From positions 16,066,237-16,130,236 of the forward strand of contig CM048844.1 in the NCBI GenBank assembly GCA_026545765.1: a stretch of DNA of 64,000 bases. The letters run 5' to 3'. The position numbers were made by a program, and so were the translations under genes. Each line of letters starts with the position of its first letter. Position 1 is the first letter of the stretch. Origin of the DNA: Plantago major. Taxonomy: Eukaryota; Streptophyta; Magnoliopsida; Lamiales; Plantaginaceae. Shown one piece after another: positions 11,860 to 24,163 of the stretch. Below the pieces are notes generated by a model. The model saw nothing but the letters and a program-made list of their open reading frames with translations, was not told where the DNA came from and did no database searches.

Positions 11860-12386
11860 CCTGCAGGAGTTTGCCTCTATTGGAAAATGGAGTGGGTTAA
11901 ACAAAAGAAAGAGTGGAGAAGGGTACAGCAGTGAAAAAGGAAGAATTACCACACCCTTATTTATAGTCGCGACGGGTCCTTACGATCTCGCCACTTGTCG
12001 ATCATCCGACGACTGGGAAGATGAAAAGACGCAGTAATCATGACTATTTCACTGTTTCAGCTTCCTCCTTCTAGAAGAATTACGCATCCCAACGAACGAA
12101 CGATCCGTGGATCGGCGGGATGTTGATTCGATTTCTACATCGGACGCCATCTACAACGATCCGTGCTCTGAAGAGATGTGTAATTTATGATAACTCAAAG
12201 ATATGAGCAGCGGATAAAAGGAAGCAGAGAAGAGAGCAAGTAATAATTCGGAAGCATAGGAGGTTTAGCTCATCGGTTAAATACGAATCAAAGCAATAGT
12301 ACATAGCGACATTCCGTGCCATCAAAAGATACAAATCCAACGGAAAAATTGACAATCTGAAATTTCAACAGGGCATACCGGACTTC

Positions 12387-15212
12387 TCACGAGGTCGGCT
12401 TGGCTCGGACCAGCTTCACCGGCTTGGGCGGATCGGCGGGCGTGTTGGGCGACTTGCGCGGAGGATTCAACAAGATTGAACAAGTTGAAATCCGCGGGAA
12501 GGCAGGAAAAACCACTTCTTTAGGAAAGCCCGGTAATTATCGAAAGACACAAACTATACCTTTCGGAGGGCATCCGGGACCCACCTTGGGAGGAAGGGCC
12601 CGCCGTTTTGAATCTCGATCTCACCCTCCTCGGTGACTAGTTCCGCAAACTCACACGCAGCCATTGTGCTCATCCGAGACAACATCGTGAGGACCTCCAC
12701 ACCATTAGCATCCATGAAGGATTAACCCTTCCGCCTTCCAGTCGAAGTCCGGTGGAAGTAGTCCCTTGGACTGCAGCTGCCCGATAGCGAACACGAACCC
12801 ATCCAGGCGGGAGGCATCGGATTTGTCCGCCGTCAAGAACTTGAAGGAGTCAGACTCCATGAAGTCACGACCAGCCTGAAGACAGGCATATTGGAGGCCT
12901 CCGAGCAGCATATCTTTGGAATCCAAGAAAGCCTTCATCGACTTGTCGACAAAGTTCTCCTGCCAGTCGAGTTCCGCCTTGATTTCTTCCCAGCTGGCCC
13001 TCAGCTTATTGAACTTCACTTCTTGCTCTTTCAACTGCATCTCCAACTGCTTCACCTTCTCCGCCTCATCCGCGGATGTGGCCACAGCCTTGTGCAGGTC
13101 CTCCTCAATAGTAGCGCGTTTGCCGGCCTTCCATTGCAAGGCCCTGACGAAACATCCGAGCTGGGAGAGATCCGCAAGGATATAAGTTACATTTCTATCA
13201 TACTAAGAGCAAGCCAAGGAGACCAAGGAAAGATTACTTACCCGCTGGTATAGCCCATCCAGCCCTCCGACCCGCTCAACCTCAGGGAGTCTGCAAGCCT
13301 GCTCGTACTCCTTATCAAGAGCAGCTTGGTCAACAGGCAAGACAGCAGACAATTGCTGTCTCTTTGCTGCAGGGGGAGCCTCCGAGGTTGCTCCCCTCTT
13401 GCGTCCCGAGGTAATAGCGTCCTGCATCAACACCTCCCGTTGTGGTGCTGGAGCAGCGGAAGCCTGAGACTTTGAAGCAGTGGCGCTCCGAGTGGTAGGG
13501 GCTTTGCCCTTGTCGGGCACCACCAAGGCCTATGAATCCTCTCCAGCCTTGTACCGCCTTTCTTCCTCCGCGGCAAACACTGCGGCATTCTTCGGATCCG
13601 ACATAGGAAGACCCGCGGAAGTGTTGATGATTTTAGTCCTCTGACCAGCGGCGACCTCCAAGACTTTCTGCTCCCTCTGCAACCTTTTCTTTTCACGTAG
13701 CGTCGACATGATGTAGTCGAACCAGTAAGCTGCACAATAAACCAAAGGCGTCAGATACAGATATGTTAAAGAAGGATTATCAGAATTGCGGAAATACGTA
13801 ATCAAAACAGAGTATCCCGAAGAAGAAAGAGCACAAAGTTTCAAGTCAACAAATCCTTACTAAAGTCCGTCTTCCCTCCAACCTCCAATGCATTTGTTAG
13901 TCCGCACAGGTAGGGAAGTGGCTGACAAATTAATCCGTGGAATGGATAAGTAGGTGGGTTATGCTTTTTGTGGATCGCTGCCACCCACGGAGCCACGTTA
14001 TTCGGAAGGGGGCGCCAATCCGGGACGCTCTCCCTTAGGAACTTTGTTGGCAGTCCCCATTGTTCCCGCTGTCTCTCGGACGCCCCAGGTTTCAGAGCCA
14101 TCCGTATGAAAACGTACTTATCCCACCACTTCGATCCCAACGACGAAATGGAGTCCGAAATGAAGTTATAGGGTTTCCTATTCACAAAAGTATAGAAGAG
14201 GGGATTCCCCGGACTGAACGAAACATGAAAGAGCTGCCTGAAGTTCTCAAAATTTACTGGCTGCCCTGTCTTCTTACAAAAAACGACGAAGTAGATAAGG
14301 TTACCCAAGGACTTTGGGATAACATGACTCGGACCAATCCCAATGTGATTCAGAATATGCTTCAATTCCGTTGCAATGGGGATCTTCCACCCACAAGCAA
14401 AAGCTACCTCGTGCACACACATGTACTCGGCGGGCGGGTTGTAAAATGCGTGTCCGGGCTCGGGAACCATGATTTCTACGGAGTCGGGGATCTCCCACTT
14501 CCGCCTCCATTCTGGAATGTCCTCCGCTTTAACCCTTGATGGACATGTAGGAAGAAGTCCGTCTTTATTTAGTTCTCCAAATTCGTCCGCTATCTTAACA
14601 GCGGACGCAGGACGGGGGAACTTGATTCGGGCAGCTTTCGCGCCACGTCCCTCAACTAATGGAAGACTGGACTGAACGGGCGCAGCAGGGTGTAATGCAA
14701 TCCGCCGACCGGTGCGTCTAGGTGGACGAGCGACAGGAGATCCTTCTTCTCCTTCCTCCTCCTCCTCGTCTTCCTCTTCCTCACCATCTTCCTCCTCCTC
14801 ATTGACACCTTCGGGTCTCCTAGACGTGCTTGGGTTGGACGGACCTGTTTCCGCTACAACACGGTCTTCCACCCCGGCCTCGAACATCTCGACTTCATCA
14901 GCCTCTCGACCGCTGTCGCCTTCCCGCTCCACATGCAGTTCGTTCGGATCCCCGGACGTCCCAACACCACCTATAGTCCGATATTGGACTAATGACCTAG
15001 TCCTAGCAAGATCACCCTGACCCGCTGCAACGTCGGCCTGTGCTTCTGCCGAACCATGAACTCCTTGCCCAAAGATCGAGTCCTGGGCGACCAGGATCCA
15101 CAACTAGGAAATCTCCCACGGACAAGGTCAAATCCACGGACCCAGTCCCTAAGTCTACTGCATCATTGTAGCCTGGTGCCTCGTGCTGGTTCTGACTATC
15201 GCTCCCGGACAT
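12387..15212 (-). pseudogene. large antisense gene of Tat element 1 (spliced, lightly damaged)
   Basis: Start ATG 15212 (MSGSDSQNQHEAP), preceded by an AG acceptor. Exon 1 has an acidic Glu run, then a long conserved domain (about 14600-13870; CVHEVAFACGWKIPI, SLGSKWWDKYVF) of the 'putative gypsy-type transposon' class found in plant Tat elements. Intron 1 is 13860-13730 (131 bp, GTAAGG...GCAG). Exon 2 is basic, Lys/Ser-rich. Intron 2 is 13241-13161 (81 bp, GTAAGT...CCAG). Exon 3 is a heptad-like coiled coil (EKVKQLEMQLKEQEVKFNKL). Both intron lengths equal those in element 2. A frameshift near 15070 and lesions after 12705 break this copy. The function is unknown; similar antisense genes exist in Grande-type elements. 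Confidence 0.75.
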
Positions 15213-15213
15213 C

Positions 15214-15710
15214 CTAGGGCAGAAGGAAACGAGTCAGAAACGATAGTGGTGATTGTCCGAGAGTTCGTTTAGGTAACTTCTTAAGTCAAAGAAAGCCTAC
15301 GGAGTTCTACTTAACCAGGTTTTTCTGCATGAAGTCTAGTCTCGGCACTAGTGGCACTAACCTTGGCACACCGAAACGTGCCATCGGCACTATCATCTAC
15401 CCTAAGACGCTAAGCGGGGACAATTCTGAGGAGGGTGTGCGATTGGCACCACACATTACCCAATAAGCATGCATAATCAAGTTTTGGTGACGGTGGGCAT
15501 GACACACGAGATGAATCAACAGGATCTGGCAATAAAATTGGCATAGCAAGACAAAGGAGAATTGTTTCGACTAAGAACCGCTAAAGCCTATCACCGCAAT
15601 GACAAATACGGACTCGACAATTTTATATTCGAGCAGGGCAAAAATATACGAGCAGGTAGTAAGCATATCACGAAAAGGAGAGAACTTAGGAGGAGTGAAG
15701 ACGTACTTAC
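15214..15710 (-). other. probable 5'-UTR intron of the antisense gene, element 1
   Basis: On the minus strand the donor CAA|GTAAGT is at 15710 and the acceptor CCTAG at 15214, leaving G-ATG of the antisense gene. The same donor and acceptor are present in element 2 (40240-40752, 513 bp against 497 bp here). Splicing is inferred from consensus sites and conservation only. Confidence 0.55.
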
Positions 15711-15904
15711 TTGACAAAGTTGACTGGACAAATTTGAACGGACGACTGAGCCTTGCTGCTTCTCCGAGGGTACGGATTCGAAGAAGAAATTTCAGAATTC
15801 TGCGAGTTTTACTTACTCGGATGGGTCTTCAATTGCTAGGACTACTTTGTGATTGCTCTGAGTTTCGATGTTTCTAAAAGCGTGAAAGTGACTAATGAGC
15901 TTAC

Positions 15905-15912
15905 TATTTATA
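15905..15912 (-). promoter_or_regulatory. TATA box of the antisense gene, element 1
   Basis: TATAAATA on the minus strand, with GC-rich flanks (GCCCTTATAAATAGT). The identical context is found in element 2 at 40038-40045. It sits about 195 bp upstream of the leader-intron donor, the right place for a promoter of the antisense transcript. Confidence 0.6.
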
Positions 15913-16189
15913 AGGGCAATTTGGGGAAAGCCAAGAGTCACATCACTTGGATTTGAATCCCAGCCGTTGATCCCAATCCGTCGCCCAATGTATTTTTTTT
16001 TTAATTTTTTTTTTCGATATTAATCCCTGTTTTTCGTATTTCACATATTTAATCAATATAATGCTCGATAAATAATACGGAAAATATTTCAATAAATGAT
16101 AAATAAAAAATGTAATGTCCGAATAAGTCTAAATTATCCGAACAAATCTAGATAAAATAAATCCGAATGTATATAGTACATATACATAT

Positions 16190-18256
16190 ATCTAGCTACC
16201 ATCCGGGGGGACTGGCCGAACCGGGACATGAACTGCTCCATCTGTAACCGAAGGCGCTCGTTCTCCTCCCTTTGTTCTCTGGCGTGCCGCTCCATCTCTT
16301 GAGTTAGAGCTGCAACCTGTTCCCGGACCTGCGTCTGCACCAATTCCGAGACCTGGTCCTGTGTGTAAACCGGACGTCTAGACTGCTGGGATGATGATGA
16401 GGAGCACCCCGGACTAGCCAAGCTCAAACCGAGGCTCCCGAGTCCATATATTCGTCCTTTGATGTCCGGTTTGTTGACCTCTAGGATGTTGTCAACTTGT
16501 TCAGTTGACAACACATCACCCGTCTCGTCCTCCTGCCTCGCCACTTGAGCATCAACCTCAGCCTGAAATCGTAAATAGCAGATATCATGACCAGTTACTA
16601 TTTTTACAAAAATAACTTGTAATAGTGTACAAATATGAAATTTAAGCAACATAAACATACCGCAATAGACGAGGCCCGACAGTCGGTCCATACCCCGCCC
16701 TTCTGCTTGGCCTTCTTGAAGATGTCATACTTGGATGTCACCTCCCCCCGTGCGATCTGAACAACATATATAGTCAACAATTTATCATCTCACAATTAAT
16801 TAATCAGATACACAGTACATACACGTAATGCTAGATTGAAAAAAAAAACATATATATATACATATATACCGATTGGTAATAATCAGTGACAGTAGATCGC
16901 CTCCCAAGGTGGTGAACGACCCTTCCTTCCGCATCAGACTGAGACTCCCGGTTACATGCATTGGTGTAAACAATGTCACGGACATCGATTGGCGCCAGTA
17001 GGCATCCCAAAGGGCCCACTCCTCTGCATCAACCTGTGGAGGCATTGGGCCACCCCGATCCCGAATGGCCTTCCACGAACAGACCATATCCCTGTACAGT
17101 TTAGATCCCACAGTCTCGTAAACACGCCAGATCTGTGGGATCAACCTGCTGGGAATGAAGTACTCCTTCTACATTCCCAATTTCATACAACATCCAAAGT
17201 CAATACATATATAACGTCACAGATATGGTGACTAAAAACATCACCCAAACAAAGTGGCTAACATACCACCCACATTGTCCTAAATTTTACTAACACAGTG
17301 GTGACTAACATATCACCCAAACAAAGTGGCTAACATACCACTCACATATAGTGGCTAACATATCACTCACATTGTCCTAAATTCTACTGCAACAATGGTG
17401 ACTAACATATCACCCAAATAAAGTGGCTAACATACCACTCACATATAGTGGCTAACACACCACTCACATTGTCCTAAATTTTACTAACACAATGGTGACT
17501 AACATATCACCCAAATAAAGTGGCTAACATACCACTCACATACAGTGGCTAACATACCACTCACATACAGTGGCTAACATACCACTCATATTAAAACGAT
17601 TATAATTACAAACAAACAAATGTCATATTTTAACTTACCCTCAGCTCATCAAAGTACTCGGCCCTCATGCGGTCCGAGATGTGAGACCAACACTCACCAC
17701 CCTGCCCCGGTGGCTCTCTCCTGCTCCGAAAGATGTCACCTAGTTTGTTGTGGACCTCCCAAGGCCATAAACTGTTGTCAATGTATAAGATACAAGAAAC
17801 AAATATATATTACTTTAGTACAACAATTTATACTTGTCAACTATCATAAATTATGTTTTACATATTTAAGAAGAATGTATATATACTTACTTGGCAGGAC
17901 CAACAGGAAAAATTACAGGCAAGCCGTTCCACGTGATTGATAGGCGGCCCCAAACCCCGCCTCTCCCTCCATTGGAGGTATGCCATGGACGGTGCTTCCT
18001 CACCGTGATGAATCCATACATGATACTCAGGCATGAATCCATAACGTCGCAAGTGCTCGAATACTGCTGTAGGAGTCATAAATTGCTTGTTTCTACAGGT
18101 TTCCAATGTGCAAGGACACTTTATCAAACCCCCAGTTGCACAAGCCGGACGTCCCATGGCAAACGAGATGATACCTTTAACCCCTTCTACAAAAGTCCTA
18201 GAAACTCTGCCATTTACCGCCGTACGATCGTACATCCATGAACGGTCGGAATTCAT
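16190..18256 (-). pseudogene. CACTA element A transposase gene remnants
   Basis: On the minus strand, 18256-17858 encodes a transposase-associated domain (SDRSWMYDR..., CATGGLIKCPC, CRNKQF, YGFMPEYHVWIHHGE) that normally begins the CACTA TNP2 protein. Next, 17770-17625 and 17144-16800 encode the Ptta/En/Spm (Transposase_24) protein (RDMVCSWKAIRDRGG, GGDLLSL). Then 16691-16190 gives VDAQVARQEDETGD and a Glu/Arg-rich coiled coil ending ERLRLQMEQFMSRF. The TNP2 catalytic domain is absent, so the two normally separate genes are brought together by deletion. Gaps between coding pieces have intron-like AT-rich sequence. It cannot supply transposase. It may only be transcribed. Confidence 0.75.
17225..17592. 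repeat. minisatellite in CACTA element A
   Basis: Tandem units built on GTGGCTAACATACCACTCAC (about 20-21 bp) alternate with GGTGACTAACATATCACCCAA and an ATTGTCCTAAATTTTACT spacer, giving a higher-order unit of roughly 115 bp. The same array, shorter, is in CACTA element B at 22150-22430, so it predates the split of the two copies. Confidence 0.85.
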
Positions 18257-18299
18257 TGTATACTTTTTTAACCTGTTCCATTTGATTAGATCGTATTTA

Positions 18300-18965
18300 A
18301 TTTATTAGATCGATTCCAATTCGGATAAGAAGATTGTAGAGATTAATTGTTAATTATTATACGTTCCTTATAAATTAATTATTAAGTGTTCGATATGTTA
18401 CAAAATTTATTAAGTGTTTTACTACTACGAGTTATAAATTATAAATTACACGTTAATATAATCAACATATTATCCGTCGCTCAAAATACTTAACTAAATC
18501 CTCGTTATCTAGTACATATACGAATTTATCAAATCAACCAAAACTACTTAACATTATACTAATTAACAATCTAAGTGATAGCAATCTCAAAGTTAATTTA
18601 CTAAATCTTAACATTATACTAATTAACTACTAATACTAATTTGATATATATACTTAACATTAAACTAGTCGAAATTAACAAAATTTCCAAATTTGTCAAA
18701 AAATTAGGGTTTCAAAACATTAATCATAATACATATACAAAAACATCAAACATGAAAATCAAGCTTAATCAATTAAACATCAAACATGATTTTCCATGCT
18801 TAATCAATCAAACATCAAACACTAAATCAATTTCACAACAAAATCAATCAATGAACAACCCCAAACTTAACCCATTACTTCATATAACATATACTAGCTA
18901 CCATAATTGTTTACAAACATACAATTGATCAAAATTATCAAAAAATCCCAAATTTAGAATAGTTA
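18300..18965. other. AT-rich internal CACTA sequence without a gene
   Basis: Very AT-rich, with frequent TTAACATTA and AATCAATTAAACATCAAACAT-like words. No protein family is recognisable. By analogy with element B (24900-25500) it is the untranslated stretch between the transposase gene start and the subterminal repeats. Confidence 0.5.
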
Positions 18966-19189
18966 GGGTTTAGCCTATTACCTTCAAATTGCGGTAAAAA
19001 TAGCCGAAGAAGGATGTAATTAATCGACCACCCAAGCTCCTTATCCCACAAGCTTCGAATTGATACCAAGATTGGCCGGAATGGTGGAGTTTTGGCCGAA
19101 AAATGGAGAAAAACGAAAGAGGAGAAGAGAGGAGGAAGAAATGAAACTGAACCAAAAATGGTAGAAATCGGGGCTTCTGCCCCGATTTC

Positions 19190-19674
19190 TATTTTTCTGG
19201 GGCGACGGATAGCGATCCGTCGCTAGGACCGACAGATAATCTATCCGTCGGTAACAACTTTTTTTATTTTTTTAAAAATAGCGACGGATAATTTATCCGT
19301 CGCTATTTTTTTATTTTTAAATTAAATTTTAATTAAAATTAAAAACGTTACGACGGATAATATTATTCGTCGCTCTGGTAGCGACGGATAATATTATCCG
19401 TCGCTCTTTTAGCGACGGATAATTTTATCCGTCGTAACGTTTTTAATTTTTTTTAATAATAAAAGTCAATACAATAGCGACGGATAAAAGTAATTCGTCG
19501 CTACAAGAGCGACGGATAGTTTTATCCGTCGCTCTGTAGCGACGGATAACTTTTATCCGTCGCCACGGGTAGCGACGGATTAAATCCGTTGCTACCCTTA
19601 GCGATTCGTCGCTATGGAGCGACGGATAAATCCGTCGCCCCTTTCCGTCCCGTTACAACAGAATTTTTGTAGTG
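19190..19674. repeat. subterminal inverted-repeat array of CACTA element A
   Basis: At least a dozen copies of GCGACGGATAA and its complement TTATCCGTCGC, often as back-to-back hairpins. In CACTA elements such arrays are the binding sites for the TNPA-type protein. The palindromic density here is high enough to look CRISPR-like at first sight, but spacers are short and of no constant length. Confidence 0.85.
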
Positions 19675-20299
19675 TCCCCACCACTGACGATGAATCCTCT
19701 CTCTGCCTCGCCGCATCAACCACTGGATCTCCACTGTCCACCACTGCCTCCGTCCAGATCTCATCACCACCACTGTTGTGCCGTCCACCACCAGATCCGA
19801 CTTCCTCCGTTCAAGATGCAAAGATCCAGATCTATTTTTTTTTTAATTTTCTCTTATTAATTTTGTAATTTCTTCTTTGTATTAATTATTAAATTTTATA
19901 TTGTAGTATTGAATAATAAATATTGTATGAAATTTTCGATTTAGTGTATCATTGTCAATTAATCTGTATTGTATATTTGTATAAAATTGTCGGTTCATCC
20001 GTATTGAATATTCGTATATAATTATCGGTTTATTTGTATTGAATAAAATTATCGGTTTATCCGTATTGAATATTTGTATAAATTATCGGAATATTCGTAA
20101 AAATAAAAAATAAAAAAATACTATTTAATTCAGACGAACTGGTCAACGGATTAATCCGTCGCTAAAATTTTTGTGACGAACCATTTAATGACGGGGCATT
20201 TATCCGTCGCCGATTCGTCGCTAAACCTTTAGCGACGAATCGGGACGGGTTTAGCGACAGATAATTCCGTCGCTAAAACCCTTTTTTTTTTTTGTAGTG
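19675..20299 (-). mobile_element. right end of a second, nested CACTA element
   Basis: It ends TTTTTTTTTTGTAGTG at 20299, another CACTA terminus facing the same way, with its own GCGACGAAT/ATTCCGTCGC repeats (20140-20285). Before these come a GC-richer 170-bp segment (19675-19845) that may be captured host sequence, and about four tandem units of ATTATCGGTTTATCCGTATTGAATA type (19960-20100). Element A seems to have inserted into this one. The left terminus is not visible. Confidence 0.65.
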
Positions 20300-20457
20300 A
20301 AAGGACCAGTTGAACGCCTCGTGAAGTTTTGTACTTCGAGATAAGAGCACTTAGGAGTTATACTCCATGAGGTTGTTCCCGCGATAGACATTAAGTGCTG
20401 CTGCCGTATCGGGCGGAGGATGAGTCACCGAACTCTTAATGATCGTCTAAAGCTTTT
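20300..20457 (+). mobile_element. internal 3' sequence of the outer Copia-like element (left piece)
   Basis: Non-coding. It continues across CACTA element B at 26118, because B is flanked by the TTT it duplicated. Together with 26118-26482 it leads straight into a polypurine tract and LTR, so it is the region before the 3' LTR of the outer element. Confidence 0.5.
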
Positions 20458-20925
20458 CACTACAAAAAAACTGGGCTGGGGTGACGGATAGATCCGTCGC
20501 TTCAGCCCAGCGATCCGTCGCCCCAGCCCTGGCGACGGATCGGGCGACGGATAAAAAAATCCGTCGCCCCGCTGGAGTTGGGCCGACGGATAGATAATTC
20601 GTCGTCCAATTCGCGACGGATCGGACGACGGATTATATGTTTGACCTTTTTTTTTTTTAATCGAAATATAACGACGGATAGAATCTATCCGTCGTTACCT
20701 TTATCCGTCGCTAAACCGGGCGACGGATAGAATCTATCCGTCGCTAAAGGTAACGACGGATAGATTCTATCCGTCGTCCAACATTTTATTGGAATTAGTG
20801 ACGGAATCTGAAATTCCGTCACTAATTCCGTCACTATGAATTTCCGTCACTAATTCCGTCACTGTGAATCCGTCACTAATTCCGTCACTATTAATCCGTC
20901 ACTATTTATTTCATATTAATCCCTG
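20458..20925. repeat. left subterminal repeat array of CACTA element B
   Basis: Inverted GCGACGGATAGA/TCTATCCGTCGC units are followed by a run of TCCGTCACTAAT units (20790-20910), a second repeat type not seen in element A. These are likely transposase-binding sites by family knowledge. Confidence 0.85.
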
Positions 20926-21075
20926 TTTTTCGTAGTTCACCTATTTAATCAATATAATGTTCGATAATAAATGAATAATACGGAAAATATTTCAATAAAT
21001 TTTGAATAAAAAAAGTAATATCCGGAGGTGAATAAAAAAATCCGAACATACAGATACATAACTAACTAACTAGCT

Positions 21076-22937
21076 ATCAGACGGGGGTGGGTGATGGCGG
21101 AACTGGGACATGAACTGCTCCATCTGTAACCGAAGGCGCTCGTTCTCCTCCCTTTGTTCTCTGGCGTGTCGCTCCATCGCGTCCCTTTGTTGCTCCATCT
21201 CTTGAGTTAGCCGAGCAACTTTGTTCGGACTCTTGTTCGCACCATTTCGAGACACAGTCACTGTGTAAACCGGACGTCTGGACTGCTGGGATGATGATGA
21301 GGAGCACCCCGGACTAGCCAGATGCAAACCAAGGCTCCCGAGTCCATATATTCGTCCTTTCTTGTCCGGTTTGTTGACCTCTAGGAAGATGTTGTCAACT
21401 TGTTCAGTTGACAACACATCACCCGTCTCGTCCTCCTGCCTCGCCACCTGAGCATCAACCTCAGCCTGAAATCGTAAATAGCAGATCATGATCGCCATTC
21501 TTTTTAAAAGTAACTAGTAATAATGTACAAATATGAACTTTAAGCAACATAAACATACATGCAATAGACGAGGCGGCAGTCGGTCCATACCCCGCCCTTC
21601 TGCTTGGCCTTCTTGAAGATGGCATACTTGGATGTCACCTCCCCCCGTGCCACCTGAATCAAACCAGATCTAGTCAACAATTTATCATCTACAAGTAATA
21701 GAGCAACAGAGACTTCATACATACACGTAATGTTAGATTGCAAAAACACATATATACGCACCGATTAATAATAATCAGTGACAGTAGATCGCCTCCCAAG
21801 GTGGTGAACGGCCCTTCATGCCGTGTCGGTAGGATGCCAGTTACACTTTGGTGTAGCAACGCGTCACGGACATCGATTCGCGCCAGAGGCATCCCAAAGG
21901 GCCCACTCCGCTGGATCAACATGTGGAGGGATTTCGCCACCCCGATCCCGAATGGCCTTCCACGAACAGACCATATCCCTGTACAGTTTGGATCCCACAG
22001 TCTCGTAAACACGCCAGAACTGTGGGATCAACCTGCTGGGAATGAAGTACTCCTTCTACACTCCCAATTTCATACAACATCCAAAGTCAATACATGTATA
22101 ACATCACCATGTCACATCAATTTAACAAGATACAACAACATTATAACAGATATGGTGACTAACATATCACCCAAACAAAGTGGCTAACATACCACTCACA
22201 TATAGTGGCTAACATACCACTCACATTGTCCTAAATTTTACTAACACAATGGTGACTAACATATCACGCAAACAAAGTGGCTAACATACCACTCACATAT
22301 AGTGGCTAACATACCACTCACATTGTCCTAAATTTTACTAACACAATGGTGACTAACATATCACCCAAATAAAGTGGCTAACATACCACTCACATACAGT
22401 GGCTAACATACCACTCATATTAAAACGATTATAATTACAAACGAAGGAATGCCATATTTTAACTTACCCTCAGCTCATCGAAGTACTCGGCCCTCATGCG
22501 CTCCGAGATGTGGCTCCAACACTCACCACCCTGCCCCGGTGGCTCTCTCCTGCTCCGGAAGATGTCACCTAGTTTGTTGTGCACCTCCCGAGGCCATAAG
22601 CTGTTGTCAATGTATAAGATACACCAAACGAATATATATTACTTTAGTACAACAATTTATACTTGTCAACTATCATTATAAGTTATGTTTTACATACTTA
22701 AGAAGAATGTATAATACTTACTTGGCAGGACCAACAGGGAAAATCACTGGCAAGCCATCCCACGTGACGTTGGGATGGTTTGGATCGAACACGAGGTAGG
22801 GACAATCGTCGTGGTCGTCCTCCAGCATGTGTGTCTTGTTGGTAGAGCCACTGCTCTCTCTCCGGGGGTGTCAGGAAACCGAGACCTGCTGCCCGGACCA
22901 ACGGAGCCCTCACAATGCGACCACATCCACCCACCAC
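21076..22937 (-). pseudogene. CACTA element B Ptta/En/Spm (Transposase_24) gene, broken
   Basis: Minus-strand pieces match element A: 22937-22744 and 22560-22450 (region before HISERMRAEYFDELR), 22012-21780 (TRLWDPNCTGIW, GGDLLSL) and 21498-21076 (AEVDAQVARQEDETGD, then a coiled coil QREENERLRLQMEQFMSQF). The 22150-22430 minisatellite lies in an intron-like gap. Small indels break the frame, for example in the segment matching WALWDAYWRQS. The Transposase_24 protein is the regulatory, DNA-binding partner of the CACTA transposase. Confidence 0.7.
22150..22430. repeat. minisatellite in CACTA element B
   Basis: The same GTGGCTAACATACCACTCAC and GGTGACTAACATATCACCC units as at 17225-17592, in about 2.5 higher-order units. 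It differs from element A mainly in copy number. Confidence 0.85.
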
Positions 22938-23106
22938 TACTATCCTGCGGCCGGCTGCGTGGTGGGGGACGATAGGTGGACGGCCTCTGTCGCGGCATCT
23001 GCAAAAACATGTAATAAATACAATAAAATGTGTTAGTACGAGTTATAATACAGAACAGATTATAATAACACATATAATTACTCAAATGTTATCAACTACT
23101 AACTAG

Positions 23107-23690
23107 TTATAATACACATAATATACCGTTATCGCCGTCCTCTAAGTCTACATATTGGTCCTCGTGCAGATCAAACAACTCATCATCTGCTTCTATGGGA
23201 TCTTCTGCTTGTTTATCGACATCCTCTTGTTGGTACGAGTTGGTAATTGAGTCGTCTTTCTCAATGTACTCCACTTTCGAGCGAGCACGAATAGGTACCG
23301 CAGCTAACCATTCCCCCTTATCGCGTTTCCTGCTTGGATATTCAAGAAACACCACTTGTCGTGCTTGAGTCGCAGAATAAATGGTTCATACTTGGTTCGG
23401 TACCTCTTCTTTTGGTTCACATCAACCATTTCATACTGCTCGTTCTTCCTCGTACCTCCTGGATTAGGATCATACCACTCAATATTAAACAAGAAGGTTC
23501 ATTTCAATGGCAAGCCAGAATATTCAATCCTCACAATTCGTTTTAGCTTGCCGTGGAAATCAAACAAAGTAGCGTCTCCATAATCTTCTGCACCCTTAAC
23601 ACACACCCCGGAGTTGCTTGTCGCCATGGCCGTGTTACATTCAGTCGTGTGGAACCTAAGGCCATTGACTATATAACCTGGGAATGTGTA
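23107..23690 (-). pseudogene. DUF4216-type C-terminal domain of CACTA TNP2, element B
   Basis: On the minus strand, GYIVNGLRFHTTECN, then CVKGAEDYGDATLFDFHGKL, FNIEWYDPNPGGTRK, YEPFILASQ and VVFLEYPSRKRDKGEWLAAV follow the order of the DUF4216 domain found at the C terminus of TNP2-like transposases. A stop (after GLPLK) and a frameshift near 23340 interrupt it. The catalytic Transposase_21 domain that should precede it is missing; a transposase-associated domain sits there instead. Confidence 0.75.
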
Positions 23691-23722
23691 GACCTTTTTG
23701 AATGGCCCTTCTGCGAGAGCCT

Positions 23723-24163
23723 TTAAGTATATGCATGTGACATTGTTAATTGGTCCCTGAACTCTGCCCCTGCAGCATCATACACCATTTGTTCGACTCG
23801 AGCTCGAATAGCATCGCCTTCAGATGTACTTTGTTCCCCGACTTGTTCATTTTTCCTCTTCCGTCCACGCTGTCTGTATTGGTCATATGTATTGGACGGT
23901 GCTGCTTCCTCACCATGATGATTCCATACCTGATACCCAGGCAGGAATCCATTTTTCCTCAAGTGCTGCACTACCGCTTTAGGAGCCACGTATTGCTTGT
24001 TTCTGCACTGTTTCATTGCACAAGGGCACTTTATCAACCCATCCTTTACACAAGCCGGATTTGACATTGCAAATGCAATGAAACCTTCAACCCCTTTCAG
24101 AAAACTCCATTGAACTCTGCCATTGAGAGTACGACAATACATCCATGAACGATCGGTATTCAT
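23723..24163 (-). pseudogene. transposase-associated domain of TNP2 (copy 1 in element B)
   Basis: It starts at ATG 24163 (MNTDRSWMYCRTLNGRV) and carries the Cys pattern CVKDGLIKCPCAMKQCRNKQ, then HLRKNGFLPGYQVWNHHGEE, typical of the N-terminal domain of plant CACTA TNP2. It ends EFRDQLTMSHAYT just short of the DUF4216 piece, marking the deletion that removed the catalytic core. Confidence 0.75.

Larger units (their letters stand above)
15982..19674 (-). mobile_element. CACTA (En/Spm) element A, left end lost
   Basis: The right end reads ...TTTTTGTAGTG at 19664-19674, which on the other strand is CACTACAAAAA, a CACTA terminus. Just inside it, 19200-19650 is packed with inverted GCGACGGATAA/ATCCGTCGC subterminal repeats. 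The interior matches CACTA element B (from about 16015 here, 20930 there). The left terminus is missing: the sequence begins with a scrap, CCGTCGCCC, joined to Tat element 1 at about 15980. A deletion across both elements is the simplest reading. Confidence 0.8.

Noticed and set aside
19190..19660. Regularly spaced palindromic GCGACGGATAA repeats resembling a CRISPR array
   Set aside because: Spacers vary in length and are repeats themselves; the array lies inside a CACTA terminus in a plant genome, where such subterminal repeats are expected.
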